Of a DNA stretch of 64,000 nucleotides, positions 52,381-61,003 are shown piece by piece. Where the stretch lies: assembly GCF_038595055.1 (NCBI RefSeq), contig NZ_CP152002.1, forward strand, positions 3,950,501 through 4,014,500, in the 5' to 3' direction. Position 1 is the stretch's first letter; each line of letters begins with the position of its first letter. Source of the DNA: Paenibacillus sp. FSL R7-0345 (GTDB lineage: Bacteria; Bacillota; Bacilli; Paenibacillales; Paenibacillaceae). The notes beneath the pieces were generated by a model, which saw nothing but the letters and a program-made list of their open reading frames with translations, did no database searches and was not told the DNA's origin. A program made the position numbers and the translations under genes.

Positions 52381-52465
52381 TCTAACAGTGTAAGTTTTTG
52401 CTTTACAAGTCCCTATGCCCATGATATCATCTAACACTGTAAGGTTCAATCTAACACCGTTAGAT
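52381..52465. promoter_or_regulatory. Cluster of three TetR operators
   Basis: Related repeats are TCTAACAGTGTAAG (52381-52394), TCTAACACTGTAAG (52430-52443) and ATCTAACACCGTTAGAT (52449-52465, perfect 7+7 arms). They span the gap between the divergent TetR and MATE genes, so one repressor could silence both promoters. Confidence 0.8.
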
Positions 52466-52498
52466 AAACACTTAATAAACCGGAAAGAAGTGATTGAA

Positions 52499-53851
52499 AT
52501 GGATGCAGAAAACCTCCATTACTTTGAGAAAGCCCCTGTTGCCAAAGCCGTAGCCCACTTCGCTGTACCTATGATGCTGGGCATGTCCATGAGTGTTATA
52601 TATTCCATCCTGAATGCCTATTTTATCGGAACACTCCACAATACTGCGATGTTAACCGCACTCGCACTCACCCTGCCGCTGTTCGCCATTATTATGGCGC
52701 TGGGTAATTTTATCGGCATGGGCAGCGGTACCTTCATCTCCCGATTGCTGGGTGAGAAAAAATTTGATGATGTGAAGCATGTATCCTCATTCGCTTTTTA
52801 CAGCAGTCTGGCCCTTGGTCTGATCGTAATTGCTGCCGGCCTGCCGCTTATCGATTCCATTGTCCATAGCCTGGGGGCAACGCCTGAGTCCTTCGGTTTT
52901 ACGAAGGATTATGTCAAGATTATGCTTATCGGTTCCCCGTTCCTAGTATTATGCTTCACGCTGGAGAATATTGTGCGCTCTGAAGGAGCAGCTGTTACGT
53001 CAATGGTTGGCATGATTCTCAGCGTTGCGGTAAATATTATTCTTGATGCGTTAGTCATCTTTGTTTTCCATTGGGACGTAATCGGTGTTGCTTCAGCGAC
53101 TGTCATTTCCAACCTCGTTGCGAGTGTATACTATGCCTTCCATATGGGATACAAAAGCAAATTTTTAACGGTATCCGTACGGTGGTTCAAGGTTACCAAA
53201 GAAATTTTCAGCAATGTCTTTAAAATCGGAGTTCCCGTCCTTATTATGAGCATCTTTATGGGCGCTATGTCGCTAATTCTCAACCATTATCTTGTGGAAT
53301 ATGGCGATTCGGCGGTAGCCGCTTACGGCATTTCATCCCGCTTACTGCAGTTTCCCGAGTTTATTATCATGGGCTTGTGTGAGGGAGTCGTACCGCTGAT
53401 CGCTTTTTCTTTTACAGCCAACCGGTTGCGGATGAAGCAGACCATCGGATTTACGGTCAAAAGCATTGTAGCCTTAGCTGTTGCCTTCGGACTCATCGTC
53501 TATCTCATTTCCGGCCATTTAATCGGCTTGTTCACGAATGACCCGCAGTTAATTGAGATGGGCAGCTACATTCTGCATGTGACCTTCTTATCCTTGTTCA
53601 TTTCGGGTACGACTGCATTGTTTACGGGGATTTTTCAGGCAACCGCGCAAGGGACTGCGGCATTTATCATGTCCATTATTCAAGGCGCAACACTCATTCC
53701 TGTGCTCTACATCGCCAACCGCATGAGCGGTTTCCACGGGGTAGTCTGGTCACTCGTGATAGCGGACGCTGCCGCTTTCCTGGTCGGAGCCGGCATGCTG
53801 TATATTCTGCGCAACAAATTACAGCCGGATCTGGAAAGCCTGGCGCACTGA
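52499..53851 (+). CDS. MATE-family efflux transporter
   Basis: A 450-residue membrane protein with twelve predicted helices in two MATE halves (KAVAHFAVPMMLGMSMSVIYSI in the first, FSNVFKIGVPVLIMSI in the second). It exports drugs or metabolites using sodium or proton gradients. ATG 52499 follows AAAGAAGTGAT. An earlier in-frame ATG at 52415 is rejected because that extension would contain two of the TetR operators. It is divergent from its probable repressor. Confidence 0.9.
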   Translation: MDAENLHYFEKAPVAKAVAHFAVPMMLGMSMSVIYSILNAYFIGTLHNTAMLTALALTLPLFAIIMALGNFIGMGSGTFISRLLGEKKFDDVKHVSSFAFYSSLALGLIVIAAGLPLIDSIVHSLGATPESFGFTKDYVKIMLIGSPFLVLCFTLENIVRSEGAAVTSMVGMILSVAVNIILDALVIFVFHWDVIGVASATVISNLVASVYYAFHMGYKSKFLTVSVRWFKVTKEIFSNVFKIGVPVLIMSIFMGAMSLILNHYLVEYGDSAVAAYGISSRLLQFPEFIIMGLCEGVVPLIAFSFTANRLRMKQTIGFTVKSIVALAVAFGLIVYLISGHLIGLFTNDPQLIEMGSYILHVTFLSLFISGTTALFTGIFQATAQGTAAFIMSIIQGATLIPVLYIANRMSGFHGVVWSLVIADAAAFLVGAGMLYILRNKLQPDLESLAH

Positions 53852-53872
53852 AGAATGCTTTTCAGGTAAAAG

Positions 53873-53915
53873 AAAGCCCGTTCTCGCCTGCGGATTGGCG
53901 GAAACGGGCTTAATC
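53873..53915. terminator. Bidirectional terminator
   Basis: AAGCCCGTT and AACGGGCTT form the stem, with inner GCC/GGC pairing. Flanks are A-rich on the left and end in CTTTTT on the right. It separates the converging MATE and GNAT genes. Confidence 0.8.
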
Positions 53916-53918
53916 TTT

Positions 53919-54338
53919 TTAATTTGTAAGATCCAGCTTCTTGGTAAGCAGGATTTCGAGCGGCTGCGAATCAAGGATTAAACAGCCTGCGTCTTTATAT
54001 CCCAGTTTTCTGTAAAAATGCTGGGCTCCTTCATCGGCCTGGGTAGAGGTCATCACCATATCATACCCCTTTTGTTTCATTTGTTCCTCCCAGAACTGAA
54101 CAACCTCCGCTCCTGCCCCCTTGCCCCGATAGGGTTCATCTACCCAGATCAGGTTCATGAACGGGATATTGTCCCAGAAGTAACCATACCTCATCCATCC
54201 AATCCTACTTCCATCCTCGTCCTGTAGGATATAGATTTCATTTGCCTTTATTTTTGCCGGTATCAGGTTCTCTGGAATATGCCGGTCACGATCTTTTATG
54301 TATTCATTGTCAGATTCAGTTGCGAAAGCGATGTGCAT
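53919..54338 (-). CDS. GNAT N-acetyltransferase
   Basis: A 139-residue GNAT. The acetyl-CoA-binding motif is VDEPYRGKGAGAEVVQFWEEQM, and QHFYRKLGYKDAG is the usual C-terminal motif B. The ATG at 54338 lies eight bases after AGGAGGT and is preferred to the upstream in-frame start, whose extra residues overlap the chrA 3' end. The substrate is unknown. It follows chrA by 29 bases and may be transcribed with it. Confidence 0.85.
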   Translation of the reverse strand: MHIAFATESDNEYIKDRDRHIPENLIPAKIKANEIYILQDEDGSRIGWMRYGYFWDNIPFMNLIWVDEPYRGKGAGAEVVQFWEEQMKQKGYDMVMTSTQADEGAQHFYRKLGYKDAGCLILDSQPLEILLTKKLDLTN

Positions 54339-54367
54339 GGTTTGACCTCCTAAACTATTTTGTGATT

Positions 54368-55573
54368 TTACATCCAGCCCATAACCGCCCCGCCCAGCGC
54401 CCCCGTTAACACTACGATCCATGGCGGCAGTTTCCAATAAACCAGCATGCTAAACAATATCGCGGCAAAAGCAAAATCAGCAGGCGCCAGAATGGAACTG
54501 ATCCAGATCGGCTGATAAAAAGCAGAGATTAATATACCTACTACGGCTGCATTAACGCCCATTAGAGCACCTTTTGCTTTTGGATTCCGGCGTATGCTGT
54601 CCCAGAAAGGCAGGGTTCCCAGGATCAATAAAAATGCAGGCAGAAAAATAGCAGCTGTCGCAAGCAGCCCTCCGGCCCATCCGTTCATTACAGCACCCAG
54701 ATAGGAGGCAAAAGTAAACAATGGCCCCGGAATAGCTTGAGCCGCTCCGTAACCTGCGAGAAATGCTTCTTCGCTCACCCAGCCCGTTGTCACAAATTCC
54801 CGTTCAAGTAGCGGCAAGACGACATGACCTCCGCCAAACACAAGCGCACCGGAACGGTAAAAGCTGTCAAACATCGCAATCCAGTGAATGGAGGTAGTCT
54901 CTCTGAGGAGCGGAAGGAGAATGAGCAGTCCGAAAAACAAAACCAGGCATACGATTGCCAGGCTGCGCTTAACCGGAAAACTGATCCTATCATCTGATTC
55001 AGCCGCCTCTTGGCTATAGATAAGGAAACCAAGTACAGCTGACAGGATAATAATCCCAACTTGAGTATACGCTGTCTGCCACATTAATGTAATCACCAAT
55101 GCCAATAATGCAATTGCTTTTCTTTTTAAATCCGGAGTCAGTTTCTGGGCCATACCTGTAACGGCGTGGGCCACAACGGCGACAGCCACAATTTTCAAGC
55201 CATGAATCCAGCCTGCGCTGCTTACATCCAGCCCCTGAAGGATCAAGGCAAACAGCATTAATGCAATCACAGAAGGCAGCGTAAATCCGAGAAAAGAGAC
55301 CACTCCCCCGAGTACTCCAGCCCGCATAACCCCCATACCAATCCCCACCTGACTGCTGGCCGGACCCGGTAAAAATTGGCATAACGCCACTAAGTCAGCA
55401 TAATTTTTCTCGTCCATCCATTTCCTTTTACGGATGTATTCATCATGGAAATAACCAAGATGTGCTACTGGGCCGCCAAATGAGGTAAAACCCAGCTTGC
55501 CTGATACCATTAAAATTTCGAGTAAGGATTTAAATAAACCCCGTTCGCTCACTACCGGCTTGTTCACTTCCAT
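54368..55573 (-). CDS. chrA: Chromate transporter (CHR family), two-domain form
   Basis: A 401-residue membrane protein with two homologous CHR halves. FGGPVAHLGYFHDEY and FLPGPASSQVGIGMG mark the first, FGGGHVVLPLLEREF and QAIPGPLFTFASYLG the second. Members export chromate, but in many soil bacteria the natural substrate is unclear. ATG 55573 follows GGAGGG. A GntR-like palindrome lies 41 bases upstream in the promoter region. The GNAT gene follows closely. Confidence 0.88.
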   Translation of the reverse strand: MEVNKPVVSERGLFKSLLEILMVSGKLGFTSFGGPVAHLGYFHDEYIRKRKWMDEKNYADLVALCQFLPGPASSQVGIGMGVMRAGVLGGVVSFLGFTLPSVIALMLFALILQGLDVSSAGWIHGLKIVAVAVVAHAVTGMAQKLTPDLKRKAIALLALVITLMWQTAYTQVGIIILSAVLGFLIYSQEAAESDDRISFPVKRSLAIVCLVLFFGLLILLPLLRETTSIHWIAMFDSFYRSGALVFGGGHVVLPLLEREFVTTGWVSEEAFLAGYGAAQAIPGPLFTFASYLGAVMNGWAGGLLATAAIFLPAFLLILGTLPFWDSIRRNPKAKGALMGVNAAVVGILISAFYQPIWISSILAPADFAFAAILFSMLVYWKLPPWIVVLTGALGGAVMGWM

Positions 55574-55613
55574 TCTCCCTCCGCAATCAATCTTATGCTT
55601 ATATAGGATGTTA

Positions 55614-55625
55614 CCTGTATACAGG
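55614..55625. promoter_or_regulatory. Palindromic operator in the chrA promoter
   Basis: CCTGTATACAGG is a perfect palindrome inside the 17-base spacer of a minus-strand TTGTGG/TAACAT promoter. Similar TGTATACA cores are bound by GntR-family regulators. No such gene is nearby. Confidence 0.5.
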
Positions 55626-55693
55626 CATCCCCACAACGATTTAACTAAAAAATTACACTCCGCTTACACACTCTTACAATATCCATACAAAAA

Positions 55694-55712
55694 GACCGTC
55701 AAAGAGACGGTC
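55694..55712 (-). terminator. Terminator of the MTA/SAH deaminase gene
   Basis: GACCGTC and GACGGTC form the stem with a five-base loop, followed on the minus strand by TTTTTG. A further palindrome, TAGAATC-AC-GATTCTA, lies between it and the gene (55730-55745). Confidence 0.75.
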
Positions 55713-55787
55713 CTCATACCTGAACATACTAGAATCACGATTCTAAAAGCAAACGACGGTGGATACATGGAAAACTGTAACTGGTAA

Positions 55788-57077
55788 TCAGATGCCCTCG
55801 ACGATACGTTTCGAACGTAGGGATACTTGCTTGAACAGCTCATCTTCGTCGATAGTCAGCAGCTCTCGGCCTTTCATCAACACTTTTCCGTTTATGATGG
55901 TCGTGTCTACATCCGGTCCGTTAGCGCAATAGGCGAGCAGCGAATAAATATTGTGGACCGGCTGTAAATGGGGTTTTCTCAGATCGATCAGGATGATGTC
56001 CGCTTTTTTCCCGATTTCCAGCGTGCCCACTTCATGGCCTATGTTCAACAATTCCGCACTTCCAGCTGTCGCCATGCGAAGGGCATCCAAAGCGGGAAGC
56101 TTCGCGGGGTCTCCGTAATCCAGCTTTTGCAGCCAAGTTGCAGCTCTAATTTCGGAAAACATATCTAACGTCACAGCACTGCCAGCTCCATCCGTCCCTA
56201 TCCCTACGGTAATCCCCTGTTCGATTATATCCGTAATCGGCGCAATCCCGCATCCAAGTTTGAGATTGCTTACCGGATTATGGGATACGCCTCCCCGCAT
56301 CCCCTTCAAATACCCGATGTCGCGGCGGTTAAGATGAACGCTGTGCGCCAAGAGCACATGAGCCTTTTCAAACAGACCGAGGTGATACAAATATTCGGTT
56401 GGCGTTTGATTGTACTGTTCCCGAATCTTGATTACTTCCTCTTTGGTTTCCGCAAGATGCGTGTGTATCGCAATGTTCTCCTGCTCCGCAAGCGCGATTA
56501 CCTCTGCGAAGGGCTGGGGAGGAACCGTATAGGGGGAATGGGGTCCCAGCATTGTGGTAATCCGGCCATCGGCTTTACCGCTCCAGCGACGGATGAGATC
56601 AACCGCCTCAGACATTCGCCGGCCTCCGTCCTTTTCAAGGAAGACTAATCCCCGGGTTAAAGAAGCCCGCATGCCGACTTCTTCTATCGCAGCAGCAATT
56701 TCATTCATGTGGATATACATGTCGGCAAAAGCAGTCGTACCCGATTTGATCATTTCGGCCATTGCGAGCTTTGTGCCCCAGTAAATGTCCTCAGGCGTCA
56801 TTCGGGATTCAGCGGGCAGCATTTTCTTGTCTAACCAGTCCATAAGCTTGAGGTCGTCGGAAAATCCTCTCAATAAGCTCATCGGGGTATGCTGGTGAGC
56901 GTTAATAAGCCCAGGCATCGCTGCCATACCTTCGCCGTAAATCACTTCATCGACTTCAGCGGTAATGTCAGTCTGAATGTCCGATATGCGGTCTCCGTCA
57001 ATGAGAATGTCTCCTACAAATGGTCCATTGCTTTCCATGGTTAAGATGGTCGCGCCTTTGATTAATTTTTTCATCAT
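55788..57077 (-). CDS. mtaD: 5-methylthioadenosine/S-adenosylhomocysteine deaminase
   Basis: A 429-residue amidohydrolase that deaminates the adenine ring of MTA and SAH. The metal site is clear: H61-x-H63 (NAHQHTPMSLLRG), THLAETKEE, LAHSVHL and GTDGAGS. GGGAGG precedes the start. It is expressed from a MerR-type promoter with a 19-base spacer (57100-57130) and is divergent from a MerR-methyltransferase fusion, which probably regulates it. Other nucleoside or guanine-type substrates are possible within the family. Confidence 0.86.
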   Translation of the reverse strand: MMKKLIKGATILTMESNGPFVGDILIDGDRISDIQTDITAEVDEVIYGEGMAAMPGLINAHQHTPMSLLRGFSDDLKLMDWLDKKMLPAESRMTPEDIYWGTKLAMAEMIKSGTTAFADMYIHMNEIAAAIEEVGMRASLTRGLVFLEKDGGRRMSEAVDLIRRWSGKADGRITTMLGPHSPYTVPPQPFAEVIALAEQENIAIHTHLAETKEEVIKIREQYNQTPTEYLYHLGLFEKAHVLLAHSVHLNRRDIGYLKGMRGGVSHNPVSNLKLGCGIAPITDIIEQGITVGIGTDGAGSAVTLDMFSEIRAATWLQKLDYGDPAKLPALDALRMATAGSAELLNIGHEVGTLEIGKKADIILIDLRKPHLQPVHNIYSLLAYCANGPDVDTTIINGKVLMKGRELLTIDEDELFKQVSLRSKRIVEGI

Positions 57078-57099
57078 GACAGCCTCCCTTTCTGGCTTT

Positions 57100-57130
57100 A
57101 TACTAAACCCTGACGTAAAGTGAAGGTCAA
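57100..57130 (-). promoter_or_regulatory. MerR-type promoter (19-bp spacer) of the deaminase gene
   Basis: Minus-strand TTGACC (57130-57125) and TAGTAT (57105-57100) are 19 bases apart, two more than optimal. The spacer is spanned by an imperfect dyad (ACCTTCACTT, one base, ACGTCAGGGT). This is the classical design activated by MerR proteins, which twist the DNA to realign the two boxes. Confidence 0.75.
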
Positions 57131-57142
57131 AGGTGGTTTCTC

Positions 57143-58138
57143 ATGAAAATAAAAGAGGTCTCAGACAGGTTAAAAATATCGCAGAGGGCCATCCGTTTCT
57201 ACGAAGAGAAAGGCCTCATCGCTCCCTCCAAACAAGATGATAACCAATACCGTATGTTTGACGAAGAAGACATTTGGCGCTTACAGACAATCATTGCACT
57301 ACGGGAATCGGGGATGGCGGTTAGCGACATTCAGACGGTGTTGTCGGATATCGAAGTCCGGGGAAACAGCCAATTACAATATTTTTTGGAGCTGCAACGG
57401 TCCGTCATGTTCTCCAAGTGGGTCGAGATGAAACAGATCATAGAAACGACAGACAGCATGATTGCAAGCCTCAAGCAAAACCGGGCGCTTCCGCTGGACG
57501 ACATCTATACTCTTGCGGAAGGTTCAAGAAGGTTGCGGGAACAGCGGGCATGGGAGGATAAGTGGGGATTTGACCGCTTGGCCAGCGTTCACGATCAGCT
57601 GGTGCAGGAAAACAAAAGGAAATATAAAGATTACGAGGAGGCGCTTAGCCTCATAGTGGAGTGGGTGTCGCCAATCCGCGGGGAACGGGGACTTGATATC
57701 GGAACAGGAACGGGGAATTTGGCTGGAAGACTGATTGATGCAGGTGCGGAAATGACTGGAGTCGACCAGTCAAATGAAATGTTAAAGGAGTGCCAGCGCA
57801 AATTTCCATCGATAGAGACCAAGCTTGGCAATTTCCTGGCGTTGCCCTGCCTTGACGGGAAGTTTGATTTTGTTGTTTCGAGTTTTGCCCTGCATCACCT
57901 TACGGACGATCAAAAGCGGATGGCTATTCAAGAAATGCGCAGAGTATTGAAACCGCATGGCCGGATCTGCATTGCGGATTTAATGATGGACAGCAAAGAA
58001 GGGGCAGCTGGTGAGAATGACGAGAATTATATTCCGATTTATGAACTCGTTGATTTATTTGAAGCCAACGGATACATCACAAAACATCTTAAAATGAATG
58101 AACTGCTGCATATCCTCTTAGCCGTATCTATTCGATAA
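57143..58138 (+). CDS. MerR regulator fused to a SAM-dependent methyltransferase
   Basis: A 331-residue fusion. Residues 1-72 are a MerR winged helix (KIKEVSDRLKISQRAIRFYEEKGLI and onward, RMFDEEDIWRLQTI). A helical linker spans about 75-165. Residues about 170-290 are a class I methyltransferase domain with LDIGTGTGNLAGRL as the SAM-binding motif, then VDQSNEML, and DFVVSSFALHHLTD. AAAGGTGG precedes the ATG. It is divergent from an SAH/MTA deaminase gene that has a MerR-type promoter. A SAM- or SAH-sensing role is inferred. Confidence 0.88.
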   Translation: MKIKEVSDRLKISQRAIRFYEEKGLIAPSKQDDNQYRMFDEEDIWRLQTIIALRESGMAVSDIQTVLSDIEVRGNSQLQYFLELQRSVMFSKWVEMKQIIETTDSMIASLKQNRALPLDDIYTLAEGSRRLREQRAWEDKWGFDRLASVHDQLVQENKRKYKDYEEALSLIVEWVSPIRGERGLDIGTGTGNLAGRLIDAGAEMTGVDQSNEMLKECQRKFPSIETKLGNFLALPCLDGKFDFVVSSFALHHLTDDQKRMAIQEMRRVLKPHGRICIADLMMDSKEGAAGENDENYIPIYELVDLFEANGYITKHLKMNELLHILLAVSIR

Positions 58139-58240
58139 AGGCGAAACCTTCCCCTTGCGTTAAGGTTTGTTGTATTGGCAAGTTCATACTGCAAAATCAT
58201 GAATTTCTGCAGCACTGTTCCGGCAAGTCCAGTCCGCAAA

Positions 58241-58552
58241 TTAGGCTTCCCGCGGACTCCGGTCCGGCGCATACTGCCCCTTATCCGCGCGGCCCTGCTC
58301 CAGCCGGATAAGGCTCATTATTTCCTGTTCATACGCGTCCAGCATCCCGAGAATCTCGCCCGTGTCCAGCTGTTCGCTCCAGGCGAGCTGAATAAGAAAG
58401 GTGTTCCTGGCCTCCGGCTGCTCCGGCGGGGACAGTACCCAGCGCTTCAGTTCAGCCCGCCCTTCCGGGGTTATGGTGTATATTTTTTTGGAGGGCGAGC
58501 TCTCCTGATGCTGTACTTCACTGGTCACCTATCCTTCCTTCAGGAGCTCATA
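58241..58552 (-). pseudogene. PadR-family regulator remnant
   Basis: Reading on the minus strand from about 58552, the frame gives YELLKEG, a TAG stop (58529-58531), then VTSEVQHQESSPSKKIYTITP, the second half of a PadR winged helix. In intact PadR proteins the stop position is normally leucine, so TTG to TAG explains it. The helix-turn-helix before it is missing. The remnant begins at the T-run of the RCC1 gene terminator. The C-terminal helices also break off at 58241, with a possible continuation in another frame (KFMILQYELAN). It is most likely a decayed gene. Confidence 0.7.
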
Positions 58553-58553
58553 T

Positions 58554-58587
58554 AAAAAAAGCCATGCGCGGGAAACGGCACACGGCT
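58554..58587 (-). terminator. Terminator of the RCC1-like gene
   Basis: Minus-strand AGCCGTGTGC pairs with GCGCATGGCT through two wobbles, followed by TTTTTTT. It lies nine bases after the stop at 58596. Confidence 0.8.
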
Positions 58588-58595
58588 GTTCATCA

Positions 58596-59447
58596 TCACA
58601 AGCCGGGCACCTGGATACCATTCCAGCCGCTTACCCCGCATTGTCCGTATTCATTACTGCCTGCGGCAACCACTGTGCCATCTTTTCTGAGACCAACAGT
58701 ATGAGTGCAGCCTGCAGCCGCTGCTACAATATCACGCCAGCCGCTTAACTCGGATTCACCATACTTATTCCAGCCTGTAGCCGTCACTGTACCATCCGCT
58801 TTAAGACCCACCGTATGATGACTTCCTGCCGCTACCGCCATAATACCGTTCCAGCTGCTTACCTCGCACTGGCTCTCTTTATTGCGGCCCGCGGCTATAA
58901 CCGTGCCGTCTGGTTGAAGCCCCACCGTATGCAAATAGCCGGCAGCTACTGTTACAATACCGCGCCAGCCGCTTACATTGGACTGGCCGTACCGGTTATT
59001 GCCTGCAACCATCACCGAGCCGTCTGACCGGAGACCGGCAGTATGCCAGTCCCCTGCCGCTACCGCCAGAATGTCGCTCCAGCCGCTTACATTACATTCG
59101 CCTTCCTGATTCCGGCCTGCGGCAACCACAGTACCATCTGCTTTCAGCCCGACAGTGCGGCGCCAGCCGGCGGCGACCGCCACTATATCGCCCCACCCGC
59201 TCACCTCACATTGACCGTGCCTGTTCCACCCGGCGGCAACTACGGTACCGTCCGCTTTTAGCCCGATGGTATGGGAATTGCCGGTATGCGCGTTTCCGGC
59301 CGCAATTGCTACTATGTCACTCCAGCCGCTTACATCACATTGGCCATATTTATTATCTCCCGTCGCCGCCACTGTGCCATCCGCCCTCAGTCCGGCAGTA
59401 TGACGATAGCCCGCCGCCAGAGAAAACAAGGCTTGCCCAGCATTCAT
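58596..59447 (-). CDS. RCC1-like seven-bladed propeller protein
   Basis: A 283-residue protein made entirely of seven RCC1-type repeats of 38 residues (the second has 43). Each follows the pattern HTxGLxxDGTVxAxGxNxxGQCxVSGWxDIVAVAAG. Seven units fit one complete beta-propeller. There is no signal peptide, linker or additional domain, so it is probably cytoplasmic and binds a partner through its loops. The repeats are similar to each other, which suggests recent internal expansion. The biological role of bacterial RCC1 proteins is mostly unknown. Confidence 0.88.
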   Translation of the reverse strand: MNAGQALFSLAAGYRHTAGLRADGTVAATGDNKYGQCDVSGWSDIVAIAAGNAHTGNSHTIGLKADGTVVAAGWNRHGQCEVSGWGDIVAVAAGWRRTVGLKADGTVVAAGRNQEGECNVSGWSDILAVAAGDWHTAGLRSDGSVMVAGNNRYGQSNVSGWRGIVTVAAGYLHTVGLQPDGTVIAAGRNKESQCEVSSWNGIMAVAAGSHHTVGLKADGTVTATGWNKYGESELSGWRDIVAAAAGCTHTVGLRKDGTVVAAGSNEYGQCGVSGWNGIQVPGL

Positions 59448-59590
59448 TCATCCCGCTCCCTTCATCATCATCAGATGCTACCGCTGTTACATTCTTCCCC
59501 ATTAAACCACAGTGACCGGATATTTACTGCAGCCAGCCTGAAAAGTGTGCCTATCGGCAGCATGGCATAATCCCGCCACAGCTTGTATAC

Positions 59591-60367
59591 TTGTACAAAA
59601 AAGGAAAGGCGGTCATCTTCCTGATTTATTTCATTAAATTTCTCTACAGCTTCCTTCTGCCGCCGGGCCTGTTCGTCCTGCTGTTCGCGGCGGCAGCAAT
59701 CTGGATCTGGCGCAAAAACCGCCTGCCCTCCATCACCTTGCTGATGCTTACTGTACTGCTCTACCTGTCCATGACGCCGTGGATGTCTGATTTGCTGATG
59801 GGCAGCCTGGAACGCAAATATGCCCAGCCGTCCCAAATCGACGGCGATGTCATTGTGATTTTAGGCGGCGGTGCGACGAGCGGAACACCGGATATTGACG
59901 GCGAAGGCAATATATCCGGCCCGGCGGCCAACCGGCTGCTGACTGCAGCGCGGCTGTACAGAGAATCCGGACTGCCGCTGCTGTTCACCGGCGGTCAGGT
60001 GTTTGCCGACAGCGGCAATGAGGCGGATATTGCGAAACGCCAGCTGACCGGCCTTGGCATTCCGGCAGAGGATATCCTGACCGAGAACAAATCGCTTAAC
60101 ACCGAGCAGAACGCTGAATACACCGCAGCGCTGATGAAAGAGTATGGCCTCAGCCGGCCGGTGCTGGTTACCTCTGCTTTCCATATCGCGCGCGGCATAG
60201 AGGAGTTCCGCAAGACCGGATTGTCTCCGCAGGCTTACCCGAGCGATTATAGAGTCAGCCCGGGAGGCTCCTTCTATCTCTCCAAGCTGTTCCCTTCCCC
60301 GGGCGCCATGGAGTCCACCGGGGTTGCCCTGAAGGAATATCTTGGCCTGCTGGCAGCCGGATTGTAA
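59591..60367 (+). CDS. YdcF/ElyC-family (DUF218) membrane protein
   Basis: A protein of about 250 residues with two N-terminal membrane helices and a DUF218 domain (IDGDVIVILGGG, then AANRLLTAARLYRESGLPLLFTGGQ, TSAFHIARGIEEF). Relatives such as ElyC and SanA affect cell-envelope synthesis, and the biochemical function is unsettled. The start is uncertain: the frame opens at a TTG (59591) with no good ribosome site, and AAAAAGGAAAGG lies just inside it, so true initiation may be slightly downstream at a non-ATG codon. A strong bidirectional terminator follows. Confidence 0.8.
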   Translation: MYKKGKAVIFLIYFIKFLYSFLLPPGLFVLLFAAAAIWIWRKNRLPSITLLMLTVLLYLSMTPWMSDLLMGSLERKYAQPSQIDGDVIVILGGGATSGTPDIDGEGNISGPAANRLLTAARLYRESGLPLLFTGGQVFADSGNEADIAKRQLTGLGIPAEDILTENKSLNTEQNAEYTAALMKEYGLSRPVLVTSAFHIARGIEEFRKTGLSPQAYPSDYRVSPGGSFYLSKLFPSPGAMESTGVALKEYLGLLAAGL

Positions 60368-60400
60368 AGTCCTGTTACCTGGGACCGGCAAGGCGGCTAT

Positions 60401-60448
60401 AAAAAAAGCAGTGACCGGAGGCCATATCTCCGCACCACTGCTTTTTTT
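60401..60448. terminator. Strong bidirectional terminator
   Basis: AAGCAGTG and CGGAG pair with CTCCG and CACTGCTT, flanked by AAAAAA and TTTTTTT. It separates the YdcF-like and ybaK genes. Confidence 0.9.
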
Positions 60449-60458
60449 GGCTTGCCTT

Positions 60459-60932
60459 CTATTTGACTAGATCACAAAACACCGCGCCCGTCATACCCGC
60501 CAGCTCCTGCGGAACCAGCTCCATCTGCATACCGATTTTGCCTGCGCTGACCGCGATCGTATCGTACAGCTCCGCGCTTTCCTCAATAAAGGTAGGATAC
60601 AGCTTCTTCATCCCGACCGGTGAGCAGCCGCCCCGTATGTACCCTGTCCATTTCAGCAGATCCTTGAGCGGCAGCATTTCAATCTTTTTCTCCCCCGCAG
60701 CCTTGGCCGCCTTCTTCAGATCAAGCTCCTCGCCTACCGGAATAACAAACACATACAGGTTCGGTCCGCTGTGCGCAACCAGTGTTTTATAAACCGTCTC
60801 CGGGTCTTTACCAATTTTGTCCGCTACAGCTGTTCCGTGAATCGCCCCGTCCTCATTGTCATAATGATGCACCTCATAGCTGATGCCCTTGGCATCCAGC
60901 ATCCGTAGCGCATTGGTTTTATTGATCTGCAA
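60459..60932 (-). CDS. ybaK: Cys-tRNA(Pro)/Cys-tRNA(Cys) deacylase
   Basis: A 157-residue trans-editing enzyme that hydrolyses mischarged Cys-tRNA(Pro). The fold signature GTAVADKIGKDPETVYKTLVAH and the catalytic-lysine region, with YIRGGCSPVGMKK, match YbaK/EbsC. Length is typical. A minus-strand promoter (TTGAAC, 16 bases, TATAAT) lies at 61004-61031. It stands alone. Confidence 0.93.
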   Translation of the reverse strand: MQINKTNALRMLDAKGISYEVHHYDNEDGAIHGTAVADKIGKDPETVYKTLVAHSGPNLYVFVIPVGEELDLKKAAKAAGEKKIEMLPLKDLLKWTGYIRGGCSPVGMKKLYPTFIEESAELYDTIAVSAGKIGMQMELVPQELAGMTGAVFCDLVK

Positions 60933-61003
60933 TGTCTTTCACCCTTTCTGCCCTTCTCTCTTTATCCAATCCCATTAAACTGTCTAATTATGTATTAAAA
61001 GCT

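Noticed and set aside
52415..52498. Upstream start of the MATE gene
   Set aside because: The extension covers two of the TetR operators, and the ATG at 52499 has a ribosome site and the normal family N-terminus.
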